The notes: generated from the letters alone by a model not told the origin. A stretch of 64,000 nucleotides of DNA from an uncultured Flavobacteriaceae bacterium (GCA_937944485.1 CALDYU010000016.1:21250-85249), one strand, 5' to 3'. Shown: positions 44,587-54,656, counted from the stretch's first letter. A program made the numbers and translations.

Positions 44587-45042
44587 TTAGCTTATTATTT
44601 CTGCCACTTTTGAATTCACGAATTCCAAAAAACGCTCATCTTCTTCAGTAAAAGGGTCAGCGGTATTTGAATCGATATCAATCTGACCAACATTTTCACC
44701 ATTGACAAACAAAGGAATTACAATTTCAGATTTTACGGTAAGACTGCAAGCAATGTAATTATCTTGTGCTTTTACGTCAGGCACCACAAAATTTTTATTT
44801 GATACGGCTACTTGACCACAAATACCTTTTCCGAAAGGAATAATGGTATGATCTGTAGGTTCGCCAACATAGGGGCCTAATTTCAGTTCTTGCTTGTCTC
44901 CATTCTTAAAATAAAAACCTACCCAATCATAGTAGTCGATATTCGAATTAAGAAGTTGACATATTTGCAGTAAGCGTTCTTCAACACGGCTTGATTTTCG
45001 AGCTATTATTTCGGTTACTTGAGGTTTTAACTGTTCGAACAT
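44587..45042 (-). CDS. GAF-domain protein, free methionine-R-sulfoxide reductase-like
   Basis: The 151-residue single GAF domain matches fRMsr: WVGFYF (40-45), GKGICGQVA (71-79), IACSLTVKSEIVIPL (97-111) and GQIDIDS. Free methionine-R-sulfoxide reductase uses three cysteines; Cys75 and Cys99 have the right 24-residue spacing for the second and the catalytic third one. The position expected for the first (10 before Cys75) is His65, so the disulfide relay may differ. It would act in the cytoplasm on oxidised methionine. It stands alone upstream of purH. Confidence 0.82.
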   Translation of the reverse strand: MFEQLKPQVTEIIARKSSRVEERLLQICQLLNSNIDYYDWVGFYFKNGDKQELKLGPYVGEPTDHTIIPFGKGICGQVAVSNKNFVVPDVKAQDNYIACSLTVKSEIVIPLFVNGENVGQIDIDSNTADPFTEEDERFLEFVNSKVAEIIS

Positions 45043-45156
45043 AAATAGAATTAATTCATTTCAAAAGTCGCTGTTTTATAGAAAAATTACAAAACTATTT
45101 ACCTTAAATCTGCGTTAAGAAAGTAGTCCTTTTTAGTTACTCAAATAACAATTTTG

Positions 45157-45164
45157 TAATTTTG
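45157..45164 (+). promoter_or_regulatory. Candidate -7 box next to the HYC_CC_PP start
   Basis: TAATTTTG fits TAnnTTTG exactly, and ends only 5 bases before the ATG at 45170. If real, the mRNA would be nearly leaderless. No good -33 TTTG is seen at the right distance. Confidence 0.35.
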
Positions 45165-45169
45165 CATCG

Positions 45170-45586
45170 ATGCGAGAAGTATTACATAAAATAACAACTA
45201 TTGTGATGGCCCTTTTGCTTTTGCTTTCCACAGTTTCGTGGAAGGTTGAAAAGCACTATTGCATGGGACGTTTAATGAATGTTGCTTTGTTCAGGGATGT
45301 AGATACTTGTGGAATGGACATGTCGCTTTTAATGGATAGTGAGAATCTTGGAGAAGCTCAAAATTCTTGCTGTAATGATGATGTGGTTTTCGTTGAAGGT
45401 CAAGATGATTTGAAGATTTCTTTTAATGATTTAGATATTGAGCAACAATATTATGTAGTTGCCCTTGCACAATCTTATTGTAATTTATTTCTAAACCTGA
45501 AGGAACTCCCTGTTCCGTCAGAACAATACCCACCTCCTCTTTTGGTCAAGAACATACAATTGCTTGACGAAGTATTCCTGATTTGA
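45170..45586 (+). CDS. HYC_CC_PP family protein, heavy-metal associated
   Basis: The 138-residue product has an N-terminal hydrophobic leader (about 8-22), then HYC (29-31), TCG at 46-48, CC at 67-68, a single Cys near 103 and a YPPPLL segment near 119-124. These are the three hallmarks of the HYC_CC_PP family, which occurs near heavy-metal-associated (HMA) and TonB receptor genes in Bacteroidota. The Cys and His residues could bind copper or a similar ion in the periplasm, but no function is known. A gap of 131 bases with several inverted repeats separates it from the HMA gene. Confidence 0.87.
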   Translation: MREVLHKITTIVMALLLLLSTVSWKVEKHYCMGRLMNVALFRDVDTCGMDMSLLMDSENLGEAQNSCCNDDVVFVEGQDDLKISFNDLDIEQQYYVVALAQSYCNLFLNLKELPVPSEQYPPPLLVKNIQLLDEVFLI

Positions 45587-45593
45587 TTTTCAT

Positions 45594-45609
45594 TCCGACG
45601 AAGGTCGGA
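45594..45609. repeat. REP-like short hairpin
   Basis: A 6-bp stem (TCCGAC with GTCGGA) around GAAG. Flanks and loop resemble the hairpin at 50867-50885, suggesting a dispersed short repeat of the form CATTCC...GAAG...GGA.TCT. Confidence 0.5.
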
Positions 45610-45618
45610 CTCTCTTGA

Positions 45619-45640
45619 TGTTATCAAAATTTTGATAACA
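45619..45640. promoter_or_regulatory. Perfect 22-bp palindrome upstream of the metal cluster
   Basis: The half-site TGTTATCAAAA is followed directly by its exact complement with no spacer. It lies 78 bases ahead of the HMA-MauE gene and 33 beyond the HYC_CC_PP stop. It is not followed by a T run, so it is more like a dimeric regulator site than a terminator. Confidence 0.5.
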
Positions 45641-45717
45641 AACCGAGGTATTTAAAAGAACTGGAAGATTCTTAGGAATCACCTGTTCATTTAGATTAAA
45701 GAAAATTAAATAAATTC

Positions 45718-46443
45718 ATGAAACATACATATAAAATTACAGGAATGACCTGCAGCGGTTGCGTAGCTTCGGTTACAGAAAGGCTTTCAAAAATTGAAGG
45801 AGTGCAAAAAGTCGAACTTAGTTTAGAAAGGGCTGAAGCTGAAATTTCTATGGCCTCGTTTATTTCCTTGAATACTTTCAAATCTGCCTTGCCGAAGAAA
45901 TATGCCATAGCCGAAAAAGGAAACTTCACTTCAGAAAGAACAGCCAATTCCTTTGAAGAAAAAACAAAGTTTCAGCAATTGAAACCCTTGTTTTTAATCT
46001 TTCTTTATCTCTTTAGTGCAGGTTTTTTATTAAATTATCAAGAATGGAATTTAGGGGAGTTTATGCTTGATTTTATGGGGCTTTTCTATATCGTTTTTAG
46101 CTTTTTCAAGTTTCTCGATTTAAAAGGCTTTCCTGAAAGTTTTCGCATGTATGATCCGTTGGCAAAAGTATTTCCGGCTTATGGTTGGGCATATCCATTT
46201 ATTGAATTGGTACTAGGACTTCTTTTTTTAATGCGCCTGCAAATCACTTTTGCTCTGATCATTACTATTGTAATTTTGGGAATAACGACTATTGGAGTCT
46301 CAATAACCTTACTCAATAAGAAGCGTATTCGTTGTGCTTGTTTGGGTACTGCCTTGCAGTTACCAATGACCGAAGCGACTTTTATCGAAAACTTCATTAT
46401 GTTGGTTATGGCAATCTCTATGTTGATTATTAAACTTATATAG
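45718..46443 (+). CDS. HMA domain fused to MauE-like membrane domain
   Basis: The 241-residue protein has an N-terminal heavy-metal-associated domain with the CxxC of copper-type HMA domains (GMTCSGC, Cys12 and Cys15), followed by a short linker and a membrane part of four to five hydrophobic segments (from about residue 90) with YGWAYPFIELVLGL near 159-172 and CACLG near 205-209. The latter two are marks of MauE/DoxX-like membrane proteins. It could take a metal or thiol pair across the inner membrane. The TonB receptor gene follows after 7 bases. Confidence 0.88.
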   Translation: MKHTYKITGMTCSGCVASVTERLSKIEGVQKVELSLERAEAEISMASFISLNTFKSALPKKYAIAEKGNFTSERTANSFEEKTKFQQLKPLFLIFLYLFSAGFLLNYQEWNLGEFMLDFMGLFYIVFSFFKFLDLKGFPESFRMYDPLAKVFPAYGWAYPFIELVLGLLFLMRLQITFALIITIVILGITTIGVSITLLNKKRIRCACLGTALQLPMTEATFIENFIMLVMAISMLIIKLI

Positions 46444-46450
46444 ATTAAAA

Positions 46451-48721
46451 ATGAAACTATATATATTCGTATTGATTGGCTTATTGCCCTTATTTTCATT
46501 GTCACAAGATAAAGTAGAAGGTATGGTGATGCAGGGCAATGCCGAGAATAAACACATTGCACTCGCAGGAGCTAATGTATATTGGATGAACTCCCAAATA
46601 GGGACAATTACCAATGATGAGGGACTATTTAGTATTCCCTTTTCAAAGGAATATAACAAGTTGATAATTAGTTATATCGGATTTCAATCAGATACACTAA
46701 TTATCAATGAACCAAAAATGGTGCATCACACTTTAAAACCTTCAAATGAATTAGAAGAGGTAGTAGTTGAAAAAAAGCGAGATGCTGTACAAAAAGCCTA
46801 TTTCAGTGCTCAAAATGTGATTACCGTAAATAGCGCGGAACTTTTGAAAGCAGCTTGTTGTAATTTGTCTGAGAGTTTTGAAACGAACCCTGCGATTGAC
46901 GTAAATTTTTCTGATGCCCTTACTGGAACCAAGCAAATTCAAATGTTGGGACTTACGAGTCCGTATTTGCTAATAACGCAAGAGAACATTCCGATGGTAC
47001 GCGGTGCTTCTCAAGCGTTCGGGCTAACCTTTACGCCAGGTACTTGGGTAGAGAGTATTCAAATTACAAAAGGCGCAGGGAGTGTGATTAATGGTTATGA
47101 AAGTATATCAGGACAAATAAATGCAGAATTGGTAAAACCTTTAACAGATAAAGCATTGTTTGTGAATGGTTATTTCAACAGAAATGGGAGAATGGAATTG
47201 AATACCCACATTAACCATAAACTCAATGATAAATGGAGCACGGGGATTTATATTCATGGAAACGCAAGAACTCAAGAAGAAGAAAATAATGACGATGGCT
47301 TTCTAGATGCACCCCTTGCCAATCAAATCAATGTAATGCATCGGTGGCAATATCAAAACCCAGAAACGGGGTGGGTGAGTTTTTTAAATTTTAGATTTTT
47401 AAATGATGAAAAACAAGTAGGTCAGGTCGATTTCGATCCTGAGGCGCCAAATGCTATTCGAGGGTCCGGAAATAGAAGTTTGCTTGACGGAAACGAAGCA
47501 TGGGGTAGCGAAATTGCAACGCGCCGTTTTGACACCTCTTTAAAATTGGGTTATGTTTTCCCAGAATTGCCCTTTCAAAGTTTTGGTTTTCAGGCATCTT
47601 ACAGTAATCATGACCAAGCTTCGTATTTCGGTTTGAATCGTTATGATATTAATCATGAAAGTGTGTATTCGAATTTAATTTTTAATTCCATCCTTGGAAA
47701 TACGCAAAGCAAGTTCAAAACAGGAATCACATTCGCTTATGATGGTTATGACGAATTGGTAAATACGACTGATTTTTCAAGGAGCGATAGTTCTTTTGGA
47801 GCCTTTTTTGAATACAGCTATGATAATTTAGAGAAGGTGAACCTTACCGCTGGCCTTAGAATAGACAACCATAATAGGTTGGGTACATTCGTTACTCCGA
47901 GATTTCATATTCAATATACTCCATGGGAGCGAGGGAGTCTTAAGGGTTCGTTTGGACGCGGTAGAAGAGCGGCTAATATTTTTGCCGAAAATCAACAATT
48001 GTTCGGTTCAGCGCGTCAGATTCAAATACTAGATTCAGAAGGTAGTATTTATGGCTTAGACCCTGAAGATGCTTGGAATTATGGACTGAGCTTTCTTCAA
48101 GGCTTTACTTTTTTAAATAGACCAGGAAATGTGACCATTGATTTCTACAAAACAGATTTTAAAAATCAAGTTGTAGTGGATTGGGAAAATCCGAGAGCTA
48201 TATCTTTTTACAATTTAGATGGAGAGAGTTCTGCAAGTAGTTTTCAACTAGAGGTCAATCATGAGATTTTACCGAAACTTGAACTTCGCACCGCCTATAA
48301 ATTCTACGATGTAAATACCGATTACATTTCAGGAAATTTGCAAAAACCTCTGTTAGCGCAGCATCGTTTTTTTGCTAATGTTGGTTATGAAACAACACCT
48401 ACTGAGAAAGGTGGCCAATGGAAATTCGACTATACCATACATTCACTTGGCAAACAGCGTTTGCCAAATACAGATGTTAACCCTGTTCAATTTCGATTGG
48501 GAGAATTTGCCAAAGGGTATAGCTTAATGAATGCTCAGGTAACGAAAGTATTTTCCGAGCATTTTGAAATTTATATTGGTGGCGAAAATTTGACTAATTT
48601 TAGACAAAATAATCCAGTATTAGGTGCTGACAATCCTTTTGGCGCAAATTTTGATACTAGTATTGTGTATGCCCCAATCATGGGGAGAATGTACTATGGT
48701 GGGTTTCGATATAAACTATAA
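46451..48721 (+). CDS. TonB-dependent receptor with carboxypeptidase-like regulatory domain
   Basis: The 756-residue product has a signal peptide (cleavage near SLSQ, 16-19), a carboxypeptidase-regulatory-like domain (about 22-100), a plug domain (about 115-225) and a beta-barrel that ends GGFRYKL. A KAACCNLSESF segment with a CC pair occurs near 133-143 at the start of the plug. Position between two HMA genes suggests a heavy-metal substrate such as copper or a copper-binding compound; that is inferred only from context. Confidence 0.92.
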   Translation: MKLYIFVLIGLLPLFSLSQDKVEGMVMQGNAENKHIALAGANVYWMNSQIGTITNDEGLFSIPFSKEYNKLIISYIGFQSDTLIINEPKMVHHTLKPSNELEEVVVEKKRDAVQKAYFSAQNVITVNSAELLKAACCNLSESFETNPAIDVNFSDALTGTKQIQMLGLTSPYLLITQENIPMVRGASQAFGLTFTPGTWVESIQITKGAGSVINGYESISGQINAELVKPLTDKALFVNGYFNRNGRMELNTHINHKLNDKWSTGIYIHGNARTQEEENNDDGFLDAPLANQINVMHRWQYQNPETGWVSFLNFRFLNDEKQVGQVDFDPEAPNAIRGSGNRSLLDGNEAWGSEIATRRFDTSLKLGYVFPELPFQSFGFQASYSNHDQASYFGLNRYDINHESVYSNLIFNSILGNTQSKFKTGITFAYDGYDELVNTTDFSRSDSSFGAFFEYSYDNLEKVNLTAGLRIDNHNRLGTFVTPRFHIQYTPWERGSLKGSFGRGRRAANIFAENQQLFGSARQIQILDSEGSIYGLDPEDAWNYGLSFLQGFTFLNRPGNVTIDFYKTDFKNQVVVDWENPRAISFYNLDGESSASSFQLEVNHEILPKLELRTAYKFYDVNTDYISGNLQKPLLAQHRFFANVGYETTPTEKGGQWKFDYTIHSLGKQRLPNTDVNPVQFRLGEFAKGYSLMNAQVTKVFSEHFEIYIGGENLTNFRQNNPVLGADNPFGANFDTSIVYAPIMGRMYYGGFRYKL

Positions 48722-48736
48722 AAACGAAATAATATT

Positions 48737-49096
48737 ATGAAAAAATTAATGATGGCTGTGATTTTAATGATGACTACAGCAATTACATTCGGACAGGAAA
48801 AGAATAAAAAATTGACAATGGAAGTTGATGGTAAATGCGAGATGTGTAAAACACGTATTGAAAAAGCGGCTCTTGGTGTAAAGGGTGTGAAATATGCTTT
48901 ATGGGATGTTGCTTCGCATGATTTGTCCCTAATTATCGATGAACGTAAAACAGATCCTATGAAGGTTAAATCTGCCATAGTAAAAGTTGGTCATGATACT
49001 AAAGAACTCAAAGCTTCTAAAGAAGCTTATGCTGAGGTGCATCCTTGCTGTAAGTATCGTGAAGATGATACTGATGATAGTGAAAAGCATCATTAA
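48737..49096 (+). CDS. Periplasmic HMA-domain metal-binding protein
   Basis: The 119-residue product has a signal peptide (cleavage near FGQ, 18-20) and one HMA domain with CEMC (Cys34, Cys37). A second site may be formed by HPCC (102-105) and the terminal EKHH. It would carry a metal such as copper in the periplasm. It follows the receptor by 15 bases and is the last gene of the set, closed by a strong terminator. Confidence 0.9.
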   Translation: MKKLMMAVILMMTTAITFGQEKNKKLTMEVDGKCEMCKTRIEKAALGVKGVKYALWDVASHDLSLIIDERKTDPMKVKSAIVKVGHDTKELKASKEAYAEVHPCCKYREDDTDDSEKHH

Positions 49097-49120
49097 AAGA
49101 AGAATAAAACATCAATATAT

Positions 49121-49157
49121 AAAAAACCTCGATTGAAATTTCAATCGAGGTTTTTTT
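49121..49157. terminator. Bidirectional terminator between metal cluster and groL
   Basis: A perfect palindrome-like stem (AAAAAACCTCGATTGAAA and its complement) with A tracts before and T tracts after. It can serve both the HMA gene (+) and groL (-). Confidence 0.88.
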
Positions 49158-49195
49158 AGTAAAAGGTTATCCGCAGACAAGCTAATCAATAGCCT

Positions 49196-49210
49196 GTCGG
49201 CGCTGCCGAC
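49196..49210. repeat. Short hairpin abutting the groL stop
   Basis: GTCGGC and GCCGAC form a 6-bp stem around a 3-base loop, directly beyond the groL stop codon (49211-49213). There is no T run, so it is more likely a repeat or mRNA-stabilising hairpin than a terminator. Confidence 0.5.
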
Positions 49211-50863
<1,653 letters not shown>

Positions 50864-50866
50864 TCA

Positions 50867-50885
50867 TTCCCGTGAAGCTGGGAAT
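50867..50885. repeat. REP-like short hairpin between groS and groL
   Basis: TTCCC and GGGAA form a stem around a GAAG-containing loop, within CATTCCCG...GGGAATCT. It resembles the hairpin at 45594-45609 in flanks and loop. Confidence 0.45.
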
Positions 50886-50947
50886 CTGTTTTTGATTAAT
50901 CTAAATAGTTGTTTTTAAAAGCGATTCTTGCTTTCGCAAGAATTAAA

Positions 50948-51226
50948 TTAAATGATGGCTAGTATATCACTTTCGCGCATCATTAAATAATCAGTACCTT
51001 CTAATTTTAATTCAGTACCAGCATATTTTCCATAAAGTACGGTATTACCAACCTTTACGGTAACTTTTTCATCTTTAGTGCCAGGTCCAACAGCCACTAC
51101 TTTTCCTTTTTGAGGTTTTTCTTTTGCCGTATCTGGAATATATATACCAGATGCAGTTTTCGTCTCAGCAGCCATAGGCTCAATAAGAACTCTATCTGCC
51201 AATGGTTTAATGCTAACTTTAGCCAT
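50948..51226 (-). CDS. groS: Co-chaperonin GroES
   Basis: The 92-residue protein has the GroES layout: [11 protein letters not shown] (7-17), a mobile loop [14 protein letters not shown] (19-32), GKVVAVGPG (41-49) and a terminal [11 protein letters not shown]. It caps the GroEL ring. It is the first gene of the pair. Confidence 0.97.
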   Translation of the reverse strand: MAKVSIKPLADRVLIEPMAAETKTASGIYIPDTAKEKPQKGKVVAVGPGTKDEKVTVKVGNTVLYGKYAGTELKLEGTDYLMMRESDILAII

Positions 51227-51276
51227 AGTATTCAGTTTTAAATTGATTTAATTTGTTCACGTTTAGACAGAAATTA

Positions 51277-51298
51277 TGCCAATCGTCAGAAACTGACA
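51277..51298 (-). promoter_or_regulatory. Possible control region of groS
   Basis: On the minus strand an inverted repeat GTCAG-TTT-CTGAC is followed by TTGGCA at 51282-51277, which resembles a sigma-54 -24 element, but the -12 side at the expected spacing reads CTGT rather than TTGC. No CIRCE element (TTAGCACTC-N9-GAGTGCTAA) was seen in this gap. Confidence 0.3.
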
Positions 51299-51311
51299 TT
51301 TTGTAAAACTA

Positions 51312-51344
51312 AAAATGCCAGCTTGTCATTTGGGCTGGCATTTT
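51312..51344 (-). terminator. Terminator after secG
   Basis: An 11-bp stem (AAAATGCCAGC with GCTGGCATTTT) with an 11-base loop, followed on the minus strand by a T-rich tract, 19 bases beyond the secG stop. Confidence 0.78.
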
Positions 51345-51362
51345 AGGATATTTTTTATTTAA

Positions 51363-51761
51363 TTATTTTGAATCATCAGTAGTTGTGTCATCTGATGTTG
51401 GTTCTGGAAGCGCATCTGCTGGGTCGCCTACTGGGGCAGCTTCAAGCGGATCTCCTGGCAAAGTATCGTCCAATTGCTCTATGCCATCATCATTAATCAA
51501 TTTAGATTCGGAAGCACTAAAACTGCCTTTAAGCGCAATATTAGAAGCCAAAATCAATACGACTAATGTTCCTGATAAAATCCATGTGCTTTTATCTAAG
51601 AAATCCCCGGTTTTCTTTACACCACCAACAACTTGGCTTCCACCACCACCGAAAGAAGATGATAATCCTCCACCTTTAGGGTTTTGCACCATAACTACCA
51701 ATACCAATAGCAAGCAGACAACTACAATTAGAACTAAAAATATTAAAAACTGTGTGCTCAT
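51363..51761 (-). CDS. secG: Preprotein translocase subunit SecG
   Basis: The 132-residue protein has two membrane segments (about 4-24 and 58-78) around the MVQNPKGGGLSSSFGGGG block (24-41) that is conserved in SecG. The C-terminal part (about 85-132) is an acidic Asp/Pro/Thr tail, longer than in E. coli as is usual in this phylum. It assists SecYE in secretion. It starts 3 bases after the upstream gene's stop. Confidence 0.93.
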   Translation of the reverse strand: MSTQFLIFLVLIVVVCLLLVLVVMVQNPKGGGLSSSFGGGGSQVVGGVKKTGDFLDKSTWILSGTLVVLILASNIALKGSFSASESKLINDDGIEQLDDTLPGDPLEAAPVGDPADALPEPTSDDTTTDDSK

Positions 51762-51764
51762 TAC

Positions 51765-52640
51765 TTAGGTATTTTCTTGTTGAATTTTTTTTATCGCCAT
51801 AATTCGGTCTGCAAAGAAACCACTTTTTTCTGGATATTTCAAACTTAAAATGCGATAGGCTTGTACTGCTTTTTTGTATTTTTTCTGTTCTAAATAAACC
51901 CTTGCCAAGGTTTCTGTCATTAATTCTTGATCGTCAAATTTTGCGGCCTTTTTGGCGCTGATTTTAACTTTAGAATGTTCATTGGGAACGATTTTCGGAC
52001 TCTCAGCAATGAACTTATCAATAAGCGCTGATTTCTTCTGTTTTAGAACTTCTTTTTCAATGCTATGATCAACTAGTTCGTCATTGGTTTGTTTATCATA
52101 ACGAACCGTTTTTTGAGAAGTAAGCTGCAACCACTCTATAAATGATAATCGTTCGTTTTTGGTAAAAGATAGGGGTTGACCAATTTCTAGTTCTTTTTTT
52201 GCTTTTTCTTGAGCTTCTCTTATTTCAATATCTATTTCAGGGTTTTTAGACTTGAATAATTGCGGATCTAAAATTTGATCAGCATCGGTAATTGTTTGCG
52301 GTAAAGGTTCATCGACTGATTTCTCAATGAGTTGCTCAGGCAGTTCTTCAGCTTTTACAGGCTCACCACCACTAATTTCAGCAGCAATATCATTTTGCAA
52401 AAATTCTTTGGATGTTATAAAATCGAAAAGTACCTCTCGATCGGTGGTGTACGCGGCAGCAACTTTAAGCGCATTATTATATTTAAAGCTATTCAGATTT
52501 TTTAAACCTTTCAAGTGAACCGCTCTCGCCGCTTGAAAATAAGGGTATTCCGTTAGTACATCTTCAAGCTTAGCCGTATGATCTGAGGTAACTACCTCAT
52601 TAGGATGTTTTAATAAATATGTAAAATCTTCTACATTCAT
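51765..52640 (-). CDS. TPR-like protein between lptE and secG
   Basis: The 291-residue protein has no signal peptide. The N-terminal part (1-80) is helical with a YPYFQAARAVHLKGLKNL segment; the middle (about 85-205) is acidic, low in complexity and probably flexible; the C-terminus has at least one TPR pair (ETLARVYLEQKKYKKAVQAYRILSLKYPEK, about 240-270). It is likely a cytoplasmic scaffold. The family is conserved at this position in flavobacteria as I remember it, but its role is unknown. Confidence 0.85.
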   Translation of the reverse strand: MNVEDFTYLLKHPNEVVTSDHTAKLEDVLTEYPYFQAARAVHLKGLKNLNSFKYNNALKVAAAYTTDREVLFDFITSKEFLQNDIAAEISGGEPVKAEELPEQLIEKSVDEPLPQTITDADQILDPQLFKSKNPEIDIEIREAQEKAKKELEIGQPLSFTKNERLSFIEWLQLTSQKTVRYDKQTNDELVDHSIEKEVLKQKKSALIDKFIAESPKIVPNEHSKVKISAKKAAKFDDQELMTETLARVYLEQKKYKKAVQAYRILSLKYPEKSGFFADRIMAIKKIQQENT

Positions 52641-52685
52641 TGAAAACTTGACTTGCTATATTAAGACTGTAACAAAAACGTAATC

Positions 52686-53204
52686 TTACCAATCTGCTAA
52701 AGACTGATTAAAAATATCTTGAGTTAATCGTTCGAAAATCACTTCATGAGCTTCTGCTTTTACTGACGATAGCTGTGCATTGGCTGGGTAATCAAAGAAA
52801 AACGAAAAACGCTGTTCAAAATCAGCATCTTCTTTGGTTTTGTTTGTAAATCTAACTTTTACACCTATCGATAGTCTATTTTGAGCCGCAGTTTGCTGTG
52901 CTGTTGCACTCATGGGTGTAATACGGTATTCTACTATTTCGCCTTCATAAACCAAATCGGCACCTGAATTTAACAAATCTAAACTACTTTGATTAAGAAT
53001 TCTGTCTTGAAGGGCTAAAGTAAAATCACGATCCATGCCCGGTTCAAATATAGAGCCCGGACTCTGAGTGGCGAAATTTTGAAAATAATTCACTTGAAAG
53101 TTCTTTGCCAAACCTGGATTGCCACCTGTAAAGTTGTATATACCGCAGGAGCTTAATCCAAAACAAATTACTAATAATAAGAATGTGTTTTTATATCTGA
53201 GCAC
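52686..53204 (-). CDS. lptE: LPS assembly lipoprotein LptE
   Basis: The 172-residue product has lipobox LSSC (Cys20) followed by GIYNFTGG, the family start in Bacteroidota. The rest alternates strands and helices, with a FTLALQDRIL helix near 61-70 and a strand VYEGEIVEYRITPM near 84-97. It would plug the LptD barrel in the outer membrane. It lies 92 bases downstream of the AAA+ regulator gene and 45 upstream of the TPR-like gene. Confidence 0.88.
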   Translation of the reverse strand: MLRYKNTFLLLVICFGLSSCGIYNFTGGNPGLAKNFQVNYFQNFATQSPGSIFEPGMDRDFTLALQDRILNQSSLDLLNSGADLVYEGEIVEYRITPMSATAQQTAAQNRLSIGVKVRFTNKTKEDADFEQRFSFFFDYPANAQLSSVKAEAHEVIFERLTQDIFNQSLADW

Positions 53205-53296
53205 GTCAACTAGGTTTAGATTTCAAAGAAAATAGAAATCAGCGTAAAAGACAACAACTTTTAAACAAGCTTAACACTATAAATAATGTTTGAAAA

Positions 53297-54568
53297 TTAT
53301 AAATCGTACTGTTTTATTTTACGATATAAAGTTCTTTCAGAAATACCCAATTCTGAGGCAGCAGCTTTTCTTTTACCTCTATTTCTTTCAAGTGATTTCT
53401 TGATTAATTCTATTTCTTTTTGCTGTAAAGATAGGGTTTCTTCTTCTTGAATTTCTTCAGCAAAATGGTATTTATCTTCTTGATGAACAGGCTGGTGAAC
53501 AACTTCTTCAGTACGAGTTTCAGGCAGTTGTAATACTTCCATTTCTGTCGTGCTGTTTTCAACACTTTCTTTTTCTTCCGAACCGTATATTTTACGGATT
53601 AAATTTTCATTTTCGGCTTGAACTTGATCGCTGTCATTGTTTTTTAAAAGTTCAAGTGTCAGTTTTTTGAGGTCATTTAAATCCCCTTTCATATCAAAAA
53701 GAACTTTATATAAAATCTCTCTTTCTGTGCTAAAATCTCCTTCTTTTTTATCTTTTTCAACTACGGCCGGTAGATTGGTATTACTCAAATTGGGTAAATA
53801 CGCATTGAGTGTGAAAGCGGTAATACTCCTTTTCTCTTCAAGAACCGATATTTGTTCCGCAATATTTCGGAGTTGACGAATGTTGCCAGGCCAGCGATAC
53901 TTCAATAATATTTCACGGGCATCATCTTCTAATCGTATCGTAGGCATTTTATATTTCTGTCCGAAATCAGATGCAAATTTTCGAAACAATAAGTGAATAT
54001 CATCTTGACGTTCTCGCAATGGCGGAATGTTTATTTCAACAGTACTTAATCTATAGTATAGGTCTTCGCGAAACTTTTCTTTTTTTATAGCATCAAACAT
54101 TTTAATATTGGTCGCGGCCACAATTCTAACGTTTGTTTTTTGTACTTGCGAAGATCCTACTTTAAGAAATTCACCATTTTCTAAAACACGCAGCAAACGT
54201 ACTTGTGTCGTAAGCGGAAGTTCCCCCACCTCATCTAAAAATATGGTCCCTCCATCGGCTACCTCAAAATAACCACGGCGCGTAGCAGTAGCTCCTGTAA
54301 AGGCTCCTTTCTCATGCCCGAAAAGCTCGCTATCTATTGTTCCTTCAGGAATAGCACCACAGTTTACTGCGATATATTTAGCGTGTTTTCTATGTGAAAG
54401 AGAATGAATTATTTTTGGAAGCGATTCTTTACCCACACCACTTTCTCCAGTGACCAAAACAGAAATATCTGTTGGTGCTACTTGAATAGCTTTTTCGATA
54501 GATCGATTCAATTTCAAATCATTGCCAATGATTTCAAAACGTTGTTTTATAGATTGTATACTTTCCAT
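53297..54568 (-). CDS. Sigma-54-type AAA+ transcriptional activator without sensor domain
   Basis: The 423-residue protein starts directly with the AAA+ domain: Walker A GESGVGKE (41-48), GAFTGA (88-93) for contact with sigma-54, and Walker B FLDEVGE (110-116). A long acidic linker (about 265-370) follows, then a Fis-type helix-turn-helix (KRKAAASELGISERTLYRKIKQY). There is no response-regulator or sensor domain, so control must come from level or a partner. The miaB stop lies 88 bases upstream, and lptE lies downstream; the order miaB-regulator-lptE is common in flavobacteria. Confidence 0.93.
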   Translation of the reverse strand: MESIQSIKQRFEIIGNDLKLNRSIEKAIQVAPTDISVLVTGESGVGKESLPKIIHSLSHRKHAKYIAVNCGAIPEGTIDSELFGHEKGAFTGATATRRGYFEVADGGTIFLDEVGELPLTTQVRLLRVLENGEFLKVGSSQVQKTNVRIVAATNIKMFDAIKKEKFREDLYYRLSTVEINIPPLRERQDDIHLLFRKFASDFGQKYKMPTIRLEDDAREILLKYRWPGNIRQLRNIAEQISVLEEKRSITAFTLNAYLPNLSNTNLPAVVEKDKKEGDFSTEREILYKVLFDMKGDLNDLKKLTLELLKNNDSDQVQAENENLIRKIYGSEEKESVENSTTEMEVLQLPETRTEEVVHQPVHQEDKYHFAEEIQEEETLSLQQKEIELIKKSLERNRGKRKAAASELGISERTLYRKIKQYDL

Positions 54569-54656
54569 TTTATTTTCCTTAGGAAGATTTTTTATAATCG
54601 TTCCCTTCTAATAGATACAGCTGTTAGGCGAACTAACCGTAACGTCTGACTATACC

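Noticed and set aside
51227..51362. CIRCE element before groS
   Set aside because: No TTAGCACTC / GAGTGCTAA pair is present in the gap.
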